A stretch of 64,000 nucleotides of DNA, taken from positions 233,434,628 through 233,498,627 of the forward strand of contig OW240912.1 of the NCBI GenBank assembly GCA_933207985.1, written 5' to 3'. The notes beneath the pieces are model-generated. The model worked only from the letters and a program-made list of their open reading frames with translations. It searched no databases and was not told the origin of the DNA. Of this stretch, positions 1 to 11,812 are shown piece by piece (positions within the stretch are counted from its first letter, which is position 1; each line of letters begins with the position of its first letter). This stretch comes from Pelobates cultripes (lineage: Eukaryota > Chordata > Amphibia > Anura > Pelobatidae). The position numbers and the translations under genes are program-made.

Positions 1-574
1 TTTGAAAAGGCATTTACAAGCTTATGCAAAAATATGAAATAATTTGAAAAGCTTATCCAAAAATATTACATTGAGGCCTCTATATATTTACATTGATTCT
101 ACAATGTGCCCCTAATCTCATTCCAGTACGGTTAAATTAAGCACAGCACACACAAATAGCAATTCTGGGCCAGCTGCAACGTGCATGCCCTGGTGCCCTA
201 AAATAAAAGAAATCCAAGCCCAAACATTAGCTATTTTAAAAAATGATACACTGGAGTTCAAGATACTTTTACTTTGCATAAACTTACACATGTTTGAAAT
301 ATTATCATTTATGTAGAGTTTTCTTGTTAAAAAAAAACCTGTCAATCTTGTGTAAAAACAATTTTTAAAAATGGTATTATATAATTTCTGTCATTAGATG
401 ATATTGTTATGAAATGTTTAAAAGAAGCATTTCAAATCACAGGATCACACCTGAAAATGTAATAATTATGGGATATAATAAAGTGGGTTCATTCAACATT
501 TGGGCTGTCTGGTGGTGGCCAAAACTGTTTTAGGTAACACTAACCCACAGTTCTCTAGATGTACTGTCTAAACT
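1..574. other. Intron, AT-rich, no feature seen
   Basis: Low-GC intronic sequence of the dynein gene downstream of the AAA3 exon. Short open frames here have no recognisable domain and no splice sites that would extend the dynein frame. Confidence 0.6.
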
Positions 575-1342
575 ATACACTGATCAGCCACAACATGAAT
601 TCCACCTGCTTAATACCATGTAGGACCACTCACGCTGCCAAAACACCTCTAATGTGTCAATGCATGGACTCCACGAGACCTCAGAATGTGTCCTGCGGTA
701 TCTGACACCAAGATATTAGCAGCAAGTAAAGTTTTGAGGTGGGGCTTCCATAGACTGTATTTGTTGTTCCAGCACATCCCAAGAATGCTCAATCAGATTG
801 AGATCTGGAAAACTTGGAGGCCAAGGCAACCCTTTGAATGCTTTGTGATTTTCCTCAATGCATTACCAACACTTTTTGCAGTGTCACAATTGCCATGAAG
901 GGGTGTAGATGGTCTGCAACAGTTTTTAGATACATGTCAAAGTAACCTCCAAATGAATGCTAGGAATGCTTCTGCCCAGCCTGCTTTCGTCCTAAGGCAA
1001 ATCCTGCTGCCATCTCTTCGCTAGGTAAACAGCACATATGCTCCCAGCCATCCACCTGATCTAAAGGAAAACGTGAATAATCAGACCAGGCGACCTTCTT
1101 CCATTGCTCCATGGTCCAGTTCTGACACTCACGACCCCATTGAAGGCACTTTTGGTAGTGAATACTATGCAGCCCCATACGCAGTGAAGTACAGTGCACT
1201 GTGTGTTCTGAAACCTTGCTATAATGACCAGCATTTTCAGCAATTTGAGCTACAATAGCTCTTCTGTGTGCTATTGTAACAATATAATTAATGTTATTCA
1301 CTTCACCTGTCAGTGGTTTTAATGTGGTGACTGAACAGTGTA
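575..1342 (-). mobile_element. Internally deleted Tc1/mariner-type transposon
   Basis: The left end starts tacactgatcagccacaac and the right end closes with an inverted partner (gtggttttaatgtggtgact ... acagtgta). The transposase lies on the minus strand as fragments: the segment containing NWTMEQWKKVAWSDYSRF is the block with the first catalytic Asp (normally WSDESRF). The copy is about 770 bp against roughly 1.5 kb for full members of this very common vertebrate family, so much of the transposase is missing. It is non-functional. Confidence 0.85.
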
Positions 1343-1498
1343 ATAATGACTTCATATATTAACTTGTTTATTCACATGTACTGCATATGTTGTCATTTGT
1401 TTAATTTTTATGTGCCAGTGGGGTTTATAATACATTTTACTCTGATCTGGCATATATAAGCACTGCTATTGTTTATTTAGTAATTTAGAAATATTTAC

Positions 1499-1669
1499 TT
1501 GTCCATCAGCAGGAAATGTACTGTGATTTCTAAAGGTTCTTTTCCACCAGTTGCTGAAAATTGTCTTTTCCTGAGCATCCAGCCATCCTCCAAAAGACCA
1601 TATGGAAGAAAGTAGGAAATATTTCTTTATATCCTCAGGCATCATATCTGGAACATGCTGCATCAAGGC
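1499..1669 (-). CDS. Dynein heavy chain exon, start of AAA3 (WSFGGWLD)
   Basis: The exon is 171 bases (57 codons, phase 0 at both ends), acceptor gcttccatacacag and donor GACAA|gtaaat. It encodes ALMQHVPDMMPEDIKKYFLL, then SSIWSFGGWLDAQEKTIFSN and WWKRTFRNHSTFPADGQ. The block FvFaliWSiGGsld...R.KF...lre..FP is the well known entry to dynein AAA3, and W, GG and the spacing to FP are kept. This is the last exon before the left edge. A deleted mariner element ends only about 160 bases downstream of its donor. Confidence 0.92.
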
Positions 1670-2086
1670 CTGTGTATGGAAGCAGTTGGATTTTTTTTAT
1701 TAATCTCATATTTTTCAAGAAATGCGTTAGCTTTATTATTGAGAACACCAATTCCCATCAGTTTAACAGGAACATATCAACAAAAATCACAGCATGATTA
1801 AGAGCAGTATTTTTGTATTTATTTGAAGAAAGGCCATATAAGAAAAACACTAAAAAGGTATTGGTTTTATATAAATGTCAACATATAGTTAATATATACA
1901 ACAGTAGTACACCTTAAAATAATCCTTCAAATCAATACGTAAGGAGAAAAATCAATGAAAGGTCAAAGTCAATCTTTCGAAGTTGGGCCTTGATTTAATA
2001 AGCTTTCCAAATGATTCACTACTATTAGAAAATCTTTCTACATGATTTATCTACAGAAGTCACCATTAAAGTTTGTGGGGATTTTT

Positions 2087-2126
<40 letters not shown>

Positions 2127-3353
2127 TTTGGGGGGGATTTTTTAAAAGAAAAAATACACAATACAATGGCCACATCATGCGCAATAAATTATACAAAAAA
2201 GAATACATAAATACATGTTTGTTAAAGAAATAACAAAATAGTGCTTGCAAAACAATGTTCACAAATACAATACAATATAAACAAATTGCTTTACAAAAGC
2301 CTTTCTTTGTGTACAGAGGTAAATTGCAAGCAAATCAATACAATATAAGCCTCTATTCCTACCATATCACAATGTAAACATGAGAATTCGGCAAAATATT
2401 ACATATATTTATTTATCACCTACATGTTATATATCCTGCTTGAAATATTTTCATCTTCTCATTGTTGTGATAAAATGTCTTCACAGACTAATAATTCCCT
2501 CTGTCTATTTAAAAAAAATGTGGGCGAGATGGAATGTAGTAACATGTGGGTGAATTCTGTTGGGAATTAAATGATGAAATATATTGGTGATATCTTATTC
2601 AATTTAAATACTGTTTTTGTTGGTGTAATATGATTGTAGCCTTGGGTTGCTTCTCGTAAAAAAAGATTCAGTTTTTAATATATATTTATATATGTGTAAT
2701 AAGTGTATGTGCATGAGGTGCAGAAGTCTAAGGGCATTTTTGTAGATACATCATTTGGAAAGTCAAGTATATATAAAAAATTTTTACAATTTTTAAAAAT
2801 ATATTTTTCAGGTATTAAAAAATAATTTAAAAAGTTAACCAAAAATTTTAAATAAGTTGGAAAGCTTATCCAACAATATTAAATAAAGGCCTTAATTAGA
2901 TATGAATTGATACAGCATAACAAAACTATATCACACACTGTCTATATTGATAGTAATAAAGTGTTATAGAAACTGATAATATATATTAATGTGTTGTTGT
3001 TATTATAACATATTTGGAAAATAAACTAAGTACTTCAGATTTTTCTATTCTAGGTATGAACAAGAAGTACATTACCATTTGTGTGGCTTTGCACTGTGGA
3101 AAACAGTATCTGGGAATGGTTCAGAAATGTGGAAAACTCTCATTATCAATACAATGTTTTTCTACATTATCAGTCTTCTGAGAAACTTAGAAAAACTTAG
3201 AAAATTAGCATATAGAAAGAGAAGATGCAATTTTAATAAGCACTGTGTAGCATGAGGTTAACACTGTGTCACAGGTAGATTAGGATTCAGAATAGAAAAT
3301 AAAACAGCAACGATGAAAAAGAGGATTCCTAGATAGGGTTCTAGAAACATGCC
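1670..3353. other. Intron, simple-sequence rich
   Basis: AT-rich intron upstream of the AAA3 exon. It holds a (TA)n tract at about 2091-2117 followed by a T run and a G run to 2137. No coding segment was recognised. Confidence 0.5.
2089..2137. repeat. (TA)n microsatellite followed by poly-T and poly-G
   Basis: About 14 TA units, then 13 T and 7 G. A similar T-to-G homopolymer junction is seen at 55074-55097. Confidence 0.9.
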
Positions 3354-4008
3354 TTAAAGGACCACTCTAGGCACCCAGACCACTTCAGTTTAATTATTTA
3401 GTGCATCAATTTAAAAATAGATGCACTAAAATCCTGCATAAGCAATTTGAAATGTGTGTTAAAATTCTGCTTCTGTAAATTTTCGCAAGATTAATTTTTT
3501 GTGTGTAAGGTATTACAAGACAAATTCAGTTCAGGCACCCAGACCACTTCAGTTTAATGAAGTGGTCTGGGTGCCAGGTCCAGCTAGGGTTAACCCATTT
3601 TTTCATAAACATAGCAGTTTCAGAGAAATTGCTATGTTTATGAATGGGTTAAGCCTTCCCCCATTCCCTCTAGTGGCTGTCTCATTGACAGCCACAAGAG
3701 GCGCTTGCGTGCTTCTCACTGTGATTTTCACAGTGAGAGCACGCCAGCGTCCATAGGACAGCATTATGAATGCTTTCCTATGTGACCGGCTGAATGCGCG
3801 CGCAGCTCTTGCCGCGTGTGCGCATTCAGCCAACGGGGCGGATCGGAGGCGGAGAGCTCTCCGCCCAGCGCTGGAAAAAGGTACGTTTTTCCCCCTTTCC
3901 CCCTTCCAGAGCCAGGTGGGAGGGGGACCCTGAGGGTGGGGGCACCCTCAGGGCACTATAGTGCCAGGAAAACGAGTATGTTTTCCTGGCACTATAGTGG
4001 TCCTTTAA
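3354..4008. mobile_element. TTAA-flanked MITE, copy 1, with an internal insertion
   Basis: Starts TTAAAGGACCACTCTAGGCA and ends with the inverted TATAGTGGTCCTTTAA, so the termini are inverted repeats at a TTAA target, as in piggyBac- and Kolobok-type elements. Subterminal palindromes (gcacccagaccacttcag and its complement) lie inside the left end; the right end has another (ggaaaacgagtatgttttcc). Compared with the copy at 8608 it has an extra segment of roughly 140 bases at about 3396-3533. The core is GC-rich and shared between both copies. No transposase is encoded. Confidence 0.85.
3396..3533 (+). repeat. Dispersed ~135-bp repeat, copy A
   Basis: Inserted inside MITE copy 1, with part of the MITE left end repeated on either side. 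The same sequence occurs in reverse orientation at 6481-6605. It contains the short palindrome gtgcatcaat...atagatgcac. Confidence 0.75.
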
Positions 4009-4336
4009 GTAGTACATCCCTAAGTCAGAAGAAGAAACGAAAAACCAAGATGAGAGACAGGTATAAGAACACAACAATATTGACGTAGGCATCACTCCCT
4101 GGAGAGCATGAACTAACCAGGGTTAATAAAAAAAAACTATAAAAATAAACAATAACAATTAACTGTGTGTTACATTTATTTTTTATTTTTTGCACATAAT
4201 CATTAAAAATATTTATTACAGTAGTAATTGCACTATTGTGATAATTGGTGAAGAAAAATGTCCATGTAAAATGTCCTATGCATTAAAGAACACACTAAAA
4301 TCAGCAACAAGCTGAAATAGTTCTAAATTGGGAATA

Positions 4337-5798
4337 TACAGCTAGGTCTGGAAATATTTGGACACTTTGGACAGTTTTCATAATTTTGGCATTGTACGCC
4401 ACCACAATGTATTTGAAATAAAACAACTGAGATGCAATTGAAGTGCAGACTTTGAGCTTTAATTCAAATAGTTGAACAAAAATTTCATGTGAAACTTTTA
4501 GGAATTGCAACCATTTTCATACACAGTCCATTATATCACGGGCTCAAATGTAATTGGAAAAATTAACACAATCATAAATAAAAAGTAAATTTTTAATACT
4601 TTGTTGAGAATCCATTGCACGCAATGACTGCTTGAAGTCTGCAATGCAAGGACATCCCCAAACGCTGAGTTTCTTCATTTGTGATTCTTTGCCAGGCTTT
4701 TACTGCAGCTGTCTTCAGTTGATGTTTGTTCATGGATCTTTCAGTCTTAAGTTTTGTCTTCAACAAGTGAAATGCATGCTCATTCGGATTGAGATCAGGT
4801 AATTGACTTGGCCTGTAATTAATTACAGAATATTCAATTTCTCTGCCATAAAAACCTCCTGGGTTGCTTTCACAGTATGTTTTAGGTCATTGTCCATCTG
4901 TAAAGTGATGCGCCTTCTATTCAACTTCACTAAATTTGTCAGACTCTGAGCAGACAGTATATCCCTAAACACTTCAGAATTTATCTGACTGCTTCTGTCT
5001 TCTGTGAAATCATCAATAAATACTAGTGATTCAGTGCCACTGGAAGCCATGTATATCAGTGCCATCATACTGCCTTCTCCATGATTGATCTTGGTTGCAT
5101 CTGTCCAAAAAATGTTGTTCCAGAACAGGCTGACTTTTTTTTAAACGTTTTTTACCAAAGTCTAATCTGGCCTTTCTATTCTTGAGGCTTGTGATGAACC
5201 CTCTTTCTTTGCTCTTGTGAAGTCTTCTCTTTATGGTAGACTTGAATAATAAAATGCCTACCTTCCAAAGAGTGTTCTTCATTGACTGGATTATATGAGG
5301 GTTTTTTTCTTTACCATGGAAAGGATCCTACGATCATCCACCACTGTTTAGTTTTTTTTGTGAATGTCCAGCCTTTTTGTGTTGTAGAGCTCACCAGTGT
5401 GTTCTTTTTTTCTCAGAATGTACCAAACTGTTGATTTGGCCTTTACTAATTTTCCTGCTATCTCTTTTTTTTTTTTTTTTGCAGCCTCAGGATGGCCTCT
5501 TTCACTTGCATTTAGAGCTCCTTTGACAGAATGTTGTGGGTACACAGCAACAGCTTTCAAATGTTTATGCCACATCTGGAATCAATTTAAATAATAGCCC
5601 ACACCTATACATAAATACGTCAATTGTCCAATTACTTTTGTTCCCTTGAAAAATAAACTGCTACATGGTAAAGAGCTGTCATTCCTAATCCCTTCATCCA
5701 GTTTGCATGTGAATACCCTTAAATTAAAGCTGGGAGACTGTACTTTTAGCCCATATTAACTTGAATGTAACTTGAATTTATTTGGAAACCTGACTGTA
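4337..5798 (-). mobile_element. Decayed Tc1-like transposon
   Basis: The left terminus tacagctaggtctggaaata has an imperfect inverted counterpart at the right end (ggaaacctgactgta). The transposase runs on the minus strand from about 5575 to 4823 in at least three frames. Visible parts are an N-terminal helix-turn-helix region with GHPEAAKKKKKEIAGK, a middle part near 5031-5282, and the block DNDLKHTVKATQ, which corresponds to the second catalytic Asp region (normally DNDPKH). Frameshifts and the loss of the first conserved block make it inactive. Confidence 0.85.
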
Positions 5799-6013
5799 TT
5801 TACACACAGTTTTGAAATTCATTCGCATTCGCTACTGGATTAATAGATTACTACTACTGCAATTTTTTGCCTTTCATTGGTACATGCTCCATCTGACTGT
5901 TAGAAAAACATAAAGATAATTATGCATTATACAGAGACAACCGAAAAGATTCAGTCACAGGTCAAACATAGCATTATCATTATTAGTAATAATGTTTTTA
6001 TATCTCACATATT

Positions 6014-6109
6014 TTAAACACCTGACTTGCATGTGATACTGATTAATGTAGGATGGCCACATTAAACACCTGACTTGCATGTGATACTGATTAATGTAGG
6101 ATGGCCACA
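6014..6109. repeat. Tandem duplication, 2 x 48 bp
   Basis: The unit begins ttaaacacctgacttgcatg and is repeated with no visible differences. Confidence 0.95.
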
Positions 6110-6136
6110 TTAACTCTTACCACCATATTTATAAAG

Positions 6137-6190
6137 ATCTGCACCATTTCTTGCATTGTTAACATCTGCACCATTTCTTGCATTGTTAAC
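6137..6190. repeat. Tandem duplication, 2 x 27 bp
   Basis: The unit begins atctgcaccatttcttgcat; the two copies are identical. It lies 27 bases after the 48-bp duplication. Confidence 0.95.
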
Positions 6191-6480
6191 ACTAAAGCAT
6201 GTTGGTAATGTGCATTAATTCACCCTAATTTAGATATTAAAAAACTTTATTTTTCAAATATGAAGGACATTAGACTAATTTCCAAAAGATGAGTATTTTC
6301 TGGTGAGAAAATGTTTGTAATAAGAAGATGTAGTGGGAAATTGCATGTCATTTATTGAATCATTTTTTTCACATTTAGAGGCAGAACATTAATTGGCAGC
6401 TAAATGAACCATCTGTGCAGGAAAGTAGTATGACAGCATGTTAATCCGAAAAAGAAACCCACAGTATAATGTTATTGCCT

Positions 6481-6605
6481 AAGGATTTGTCTTGTAATAC
6501 CTTACACACAAAAAATGAATCTTGCGAAAATTTACAGAAGCAGAATTTTAACACACATTTCAAATTGCTTATGCAGGATTTTAGTGCATCTATTTTTAAA
6601 TTGAG
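6481..6605 (-). repeat. Dispersed ~135-bp repeat, copy B
   Basis: Reverse complement of the segment at 3396-3533, with few differences. It stands alone here, ending next to agggggcactttaac, which itself resembles a degraded TTAA-MITE terminus. Confidence 0.8.
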
Positions 6606-6994
6606 GGGGCACTTTAACATTGTGTATACATTGGGGGAGAGGTAAGAAAAATCTGTTTGAAATACTGTGCTTATATTTGACTTTAAATATGTGTTTTGAC
6701 TTAAACCACATACGCGGTGACTGAATAAGGAGCGGTCATTGCACCCATCTTTTCTGTAAATTCTATTAATGTCTCACTCTTGGTATATGCTATGAGGGGA
6801 AAGATGGCGTGTTAAGTACTTGGCAAAAGTTGTGTTTTTCCCTCTGTTTTACAATTCTATAGTTTTGATTAATATTGGTGCAAGACTAGATTTTTAAGCT
6901 ACTATATAGCTATTAATAAATGTGTTCCATTGTGTATAGCCATTGTTTTTCTAATTACACATCTACTCTTTACTTAAGTTTAAGAGGTAGCCCT

Positions 6995-8500
6995 GTATGT
7001 GAAAGATAGCATAAAATCTAGCCTAATAAAAGTTAGTGAGGCGAACATAGAGTCCAGTTGAGTTACGTTAGAATTTGGTAATCACACAGTAACTCGTGTA
7101 GGTGTGATTTATAGGCCCCCTGGACAAATACAAGAGTTAGATAATCTATTATCTATTGATAAAATAGCTACAATGACAATGAAGGTGGAAGGTATCATCA
7201 TGCGCTTACTTTAATCTTCCTGATGTGAACTGAAAAACCAAAATAGCTACTTGTGCCAGGAGCACACATATTCTAAACTCCCTCCTGGGATTGTCTCTAA
7301 AACAAGTCGTTGAGGAGCCAACTCGTAAAGAGGCCATACTAGATTTAGTGAAAGATAGCATAAAATCTAGCCTAATAAAAGTTAGTGAGGCGAACATAGA
7401 GTCCAGTTGAGTTACGTTGGAATTTGGTGATCACACAGTAACTCATGTAGGTGCGATTTATAGGCCCCCTGGACAAATACAAGAGTTAGATAATATTTTA
7501 TCTATTGATAAAATAGCTACAATGACAATGAAGGTGGAAGGTATCATCATGGGCTTACTTTAATCTTCCTGCTGTGAACTGAAAAACCAAAATAGCTACT
7601 TGTGCCAGGAGCACACATATTCTAAACTCCCTCCTGGGATTGTCTCTAAAACAAGTCGTTGAGGAGCCAACTCGTGAAGAGTCCATACTAGATTTAGTGT
7701 TAACAAATGGAGATTTGGTATCAGATATTACTGTAGGTGAAAGTTTAGGATCCAGTGATCATCAGTCAGTGTGGTTTTATATAAGAACAGTGACTGAGTC
7801 ACACCACACAAAAACAAAAGTTTTAGACTTTAGAAAAACAGATTTTTCTAAAATTAGACTATGTGTAAAGGAGTCATTATCAGACTGGAGCAGTTTAAAT
7901 GGAGTCCAGGAGAAATCCCATTAATTAAAATGTGCACTGCTGAAGGCAACAGAAAATTGCATTAGGCTTGTCAGTAAAAGCAAAAAACTTAAGAAACCAC
8001 TGTGGTCCTCCACAGATGTGGCCAAAATAGTAAAACAAAAAAGGTATCATTTAGTAATTATAAAAAAACAGAGTGAGGAATATGGACAGATCTATAAGAT
8101 TAGGCAGAAAGAGGCTAAGCAAGTTATAAGAGCTTCCAAATCACAGAAGAGAAAATAGCACAGTCAGTAAAAAAAGGGGGACAGAACAGTTTTTAGATAC
8201 ATACATGAGAAAAGGAAAGTAAAACAAGGATTAGTTAGATTAAAAACAAAATAATGAAGGTATGTAGAAGAGGATAAAGGTCTAGCTGACTGCCTCAATG
8301 AATATTTCTATTCAGTATTTACAGATGAAAATGAAGAAATGGGACCTCAGGAAAAAGGACAAATCAGTTATTTGTTACATATGAGTTTACAGAGGAAGAG
8401 GTTCAATTTCAACTGTCAAAAATAAAGACAAATAAGTAAATGTGGTCTGATGGAATACACCCAAAGTTATTAAAAGAGTGTGAAGGAATGCATCTCGATT
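6995..8500 (+). mobile_element. CR1/L2-like LINE fragment (endonuclease part) with internal tandem duplication
   Basis: Broken coding sequence on the plus strand. YRPPGQIQELDN, then LPDVN, then an open segment at 7640-7924 with EESILDLVLTNGDLVSD and SLGSSDHQSVWF are typical of the apurinic-type endonuclease of CR1/L2-group LINEs; SDH is the catalytic motif near the C-terminus of that domain. Downstream, remnants of the region between endonuclease and reverse transcriptase continue to about 8490 (LADCLNEYFYSVFTDENEE). Stops and frameshifts are frequent. The reverse transcriptase is absent. Confidence 0.85.
7000..7698 (+). repeat. 349-bp tandem duplication inside the LINE
   Basis: The segment beginning gaaagatagcataaaatcta at 7001 recurs at 7350. 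Both units run to agccatactagatttagtg-like ends and differ at a small number of positions. The second unit alone continues into the downstream endonuclease sequence. Confidence 0.92.
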
Positions 8501-8607
8501 CCAAGGCTCAAGCTACAGATGCCATTTGGTCCAGTCTGTATTAAAATTGGCTAACTTGGATCATGATATGCTTTATGTGTAAATGAACTTTGTCCTACCT
8601 TAAGTTC

Positions 8608-9109
8608 TTAAAGGACCACTCTAGGCACCCAGACCACTTCAGCTTAATGAAGTGGTCTGGGTGCCAGGTCCAGCTAGGGTTAACCCATTTTTTCATAAAC
8701 ATAGCAGTTTCAGAGAAACTGCTATGTTTATGAATGGGTTAAGCCTTCCCCTATTCCCTCTAGTGGCTGTCTCATTGACAGCCACTAGAGGCGCTTGCGT
8801 GCTTCTCACTGTGATTTTCACAGTGAGAGCACGCAAGCGTCCATAGGAAAGCATTATGAATGCTTTCCTATGTGACCGGCTGAATGCGCGCGCAGCTCTT
8901 GCCACACGTGCGCATTAGGCCAACGGGGAGGAGAGAAGGAGGAGAGGAGGCAGAGAGCTCCCCGCCCAGCGCTGGAAAAAGGTAAGTTTTAACCCCTTTT
9001 CCCCTTCCAGAGCCGGGCGGGAGGGGGACCCTGAGAGTGGGAGCACCCTCAGGGCACTATAGTGCCAGGAAAACGAGTATGTTTTCCTGGCACTATAGTA
9101 GTCCTTTAA
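8608..9109. mobile_element. TTAA-flanked MITE, copy 2 (uninterrupted)
   Basis: About 502 bp from TTAAAGGACCACTCTAGGCA to TATAGTAGTCCTTTAA, the best preserved member of the family in the window. Left subterminal palindrome aagtggtctgggtgcc with its complement, a central CpG-rich part, and a right palindrome around cgagtatgttttcctggcac. It sits between two pieces of LINE (before 8500 and after 9120). Confidence 0.88.
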
Positions 9110-9111
9110 GT

Positions 9112-9350
9112 TATTTATCTAATTTAAGACTATGTCCTCTTGTTGTGGTGGTTTTTCTTCTTTTAAATATAGTCTCCTCCTTTACTGTGTTGATTTCCTT
9201 GATGTATTTAAATGTTTCTATGATATCCCCCCGTCTCGTCTTTCCTCCAAGCTATACATGTTAAGTTCCTTTAACTTTTTCCTTGTAAGTTTTATCCTGC
9301 AATCCATGAACCAGTTTATACCAATGGTATCTCACCTGGACTGATTACAC
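9112..9350 (-). mobile_element. LINE fragment (CR1/L2-like, late ORF2), antisense
   Basis: The same sequence family as at 12485-13190 (shared blocks such as gatgtatttaaatgtttcta and tttcctccaagctatacatg). Read on the minus strand it belongs to the region after the reverse transcriptase. Too short and broken to call an ORF. Confidence 0.75.
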
Positions 9351-10007
9351 AAGACCTATTAGCCCTCAGCATTGGGAATGCCCTCATAGTCAGTTATTGC
9401 ATATCATATATGGTAGAACTGCAATGATATATGCCTCTTCTAGACTCTTCTGGCGTTCTGTAATATTTCACCAACACGCTTGGACTACTCACTTAATTTT
9501 AGCAGCTAAGTGACTGATAGCCCTTCATTGGAAGAGTCAGGCTTTTGCAACCTAAAAAGAGCTACTTGCAAATAGGAATAAACATTTCATATATGAATTG
9601 ATGTCTGTCCTCATCTTATAACAAAATTTGAAAAATTACGAAATATTGCAAATTTGGAGATATTTTCTGACGTGTTCACAGATGCATCCCCACTTATTAT
9701 CCTTTTTGCCTCTGCATGCACTGATGGGTAATATTTTAGGCACATTTTCTATACTCCTTTTAGGATTCAATACCCCAACTTGGATCAGTAGTCAAGGAAA
9801 GTATCAAACATATTACCAGTCCTTAGAATGGCTAGGCTAAATGCAAGATAGAAAGATAAGTAGTAACTGTTAACAAGCCAAGGCCAGGAGAACAGAGGTA
9901 TGGGAAGTCAAGTAAACATGCCAAGGTCAGGAAAACATAAAAACATATAGTTCAAGTAGAGATTGTAGCTGTATTAGTCCAGTAATGCAATTGTAAAAAA
10001 ACTGATA
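9351..10007. other. Intron, no feature seen
   Basis: Unremarkable intronic sequence with one short open frame that has no recognisable content. Confidence 0.5.
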
Positions 10008-10266
10008 AAATGTGTATCTTGTAATACCTTTTTTTATTGGACTAACAGAATTTTGGAATGATGAGCTCTCCCGAAAGCTTGTCATTACAAAATTCTGCTA
10101 GTAAAAAACAGATACAATTCGCATCTTGTAATACCTTTTTTTATTGGACTAACAGAATTTTGGAATGACGAGCTTTCGGGAGAGGTTCTCCCGAAAGCTT
10201 GTCATTACAAAATTCTGCTAGTCCAAAAAAAAAGGTATTACAAGATGCGAATTGTATCTGTTTTTT
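10008..10266. repeat. Long hairpin repeat with a collapsed neighbouring copy
   Basis: From about 10104 to 10183 and from 10188 to 10266 the sequence reads as two nearly perfect inverted arms of about 80 bases around the loop ggtt. The centre is gctttcgggagaggttctcc. Immediately to the left (10013-10102) lies a further copy in which the two half-arms are joined directly at gagctctcccgaaag. There is no coding potential. Confidence 0.9.
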
Positions 10267-11043
10267 ACATCTAAAAACAGAGTTAGCAAACAAGCCAAAG
10301 CCAATTCCAGAAAATCAGGAAAGACAAGAAAATAATGCACTAATAGGGAATCAGACTGGAAATGGCAATGGGGCTAACACTTTATTTAAACACTAAGAAA
10401 CATTCTGATTGGTCCATGTCACCCCTGTGATCCCAAAAAGGGCAGGAGTGAGGTTGCATGGATTACATAGAACCCCTGTGGCCAGAAATGACAGAGTGCA
10501 TCTTTTTAACATAAGTAGAGGGACACCACGAGCATGCAGCATCCTTCTTGCTGCCCATAACTATTTTCATGTTCCGTGGGGCAGACACCAATGCAGGACC
10601 AGATCTAGAAACTACTGTCTCCTGGTCGGTGTGTACGTATCAGTGCATTGATCAGGTAGGCATTGTGTCAATTCAAGTTATTCCAATGGCCAGCCTGATC
10701 CACTCACACCAAGACACTAAGAGCCCATAAGGCTTGTTGTAAAATCACAAGAACATTTTTTGTTTTGAGGCAAAGTGTAATGGTATAGTACTTTAATTTC
10801 TTTTTTGTTAGTACCTTTCTTCTTTTGTCTATGGTTTTGTATAGTTTTAAGTAAAATTTACTCAGTTGTGCCTTACTGAAATTTCTAAAACCAATAAAAA
10901 CTATAAAAAAAAAAACAACAGAGAGGTACTTGTAGAGCAAGCCAATTGGACACTGTGCATTGTTTGAAGCTTAAGTTCATGTAAAACCATTTCAAACACA
11001 GTTAATGAACAGAAATAAAAGTATTATTAAAGGTATTTCTTAC
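10267..11043. other. Intron, no gene seen
   Basis: Intronic sequence between the hairpin repeat and the exon at 11044. Open frames are short and unsupported. Confidence 0.5.
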
Positions 11044-11171
11044 CGTACAGATTCTGCAGAATGTCTCTGCTACATTTACTTCTGAAAAAACGAGAGTTTT
11101 TAGTGTTGTATCCAGTGAATTACCATCTTGGTGAAGTATCCCGTTCTCTCGTAGAAACTGCAAACAGGGCT
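11044..11171 (-). CDS. Dynein heavy chain exon, AAA2-AAA3 connection
   Basis: The exon has 128 bases, acceptor aatatatttttag and donor CTGTACG|gtaaga. Two starting bases complete a Glu codon, then it reads PCLQFLRENGILHQDGNSLD and ends TFCRICT in phase 0. Dyneins show here a helix of the form F......LDFLR followed by a linker and a second helix ending in the residues before AAA3. No stop is present. It lies in an intron landscape full of MITEs; the hairpin repeat at 10.0-10.3 kb is the nearest element. Confidence 0.82.
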
Positions 11172-11638
11172 CTAAAAATATATTGGTATTGAAAGGTTAG
11201 TCATACAAATTAACTCAGGCATTTGTTACTAATCTTATGTGACATTCAAAAAATGTAGACAGCAAAAACCCAATGAAGTATTGTGCAAATAGATTTCTTT
11301 TCAAAAAGATTAAATTACATTCTCAACTACAGTTTTTCTGGTTGTAAATTGGACTGGGTGTGAAAGTGGGACATTCCATTGCAATCAGCCTTTGCAAACC
11401 ATTAAAACACCTGGAAAGACAAAACATTTCATTTTAGATTCCACATCTGATTTCGAGCTACATGATACTGGTACATCCTTACCTCCCCTTCTTACAATGT
11501 AATTAGTGATGCTTTTTACTGCCTGAAACTGAGAGTTGATGGATCATAAGATTTGCATTGCATCTTTTCCTAAGTTGTGTTTCAAAGCTGTTGTATATAG
11601 CAAAAACAGACTCAAAGGAATCCATGTTTTAAATGGAA

Positions 11639-11749
11639 TGAGGCAAAAATGTGATTCTTTGTTAAACTAATTTGCATATGCCCACCCAGAATCCTTTTTG
11701 GTAGTAACATTCCTGCAAATTTGTGATTTCTGTGGGAAAAGCAACATTG

Positions 11750-11812
<63 letters not shown>

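Noticed and set aside
3499..4095. Open frames of 76-90 codons in the TTAA MITE
   Set aside because: The same frames occur in copy 2 at 8652-8905 because the palindromic core is shared; they lack start context and domains.
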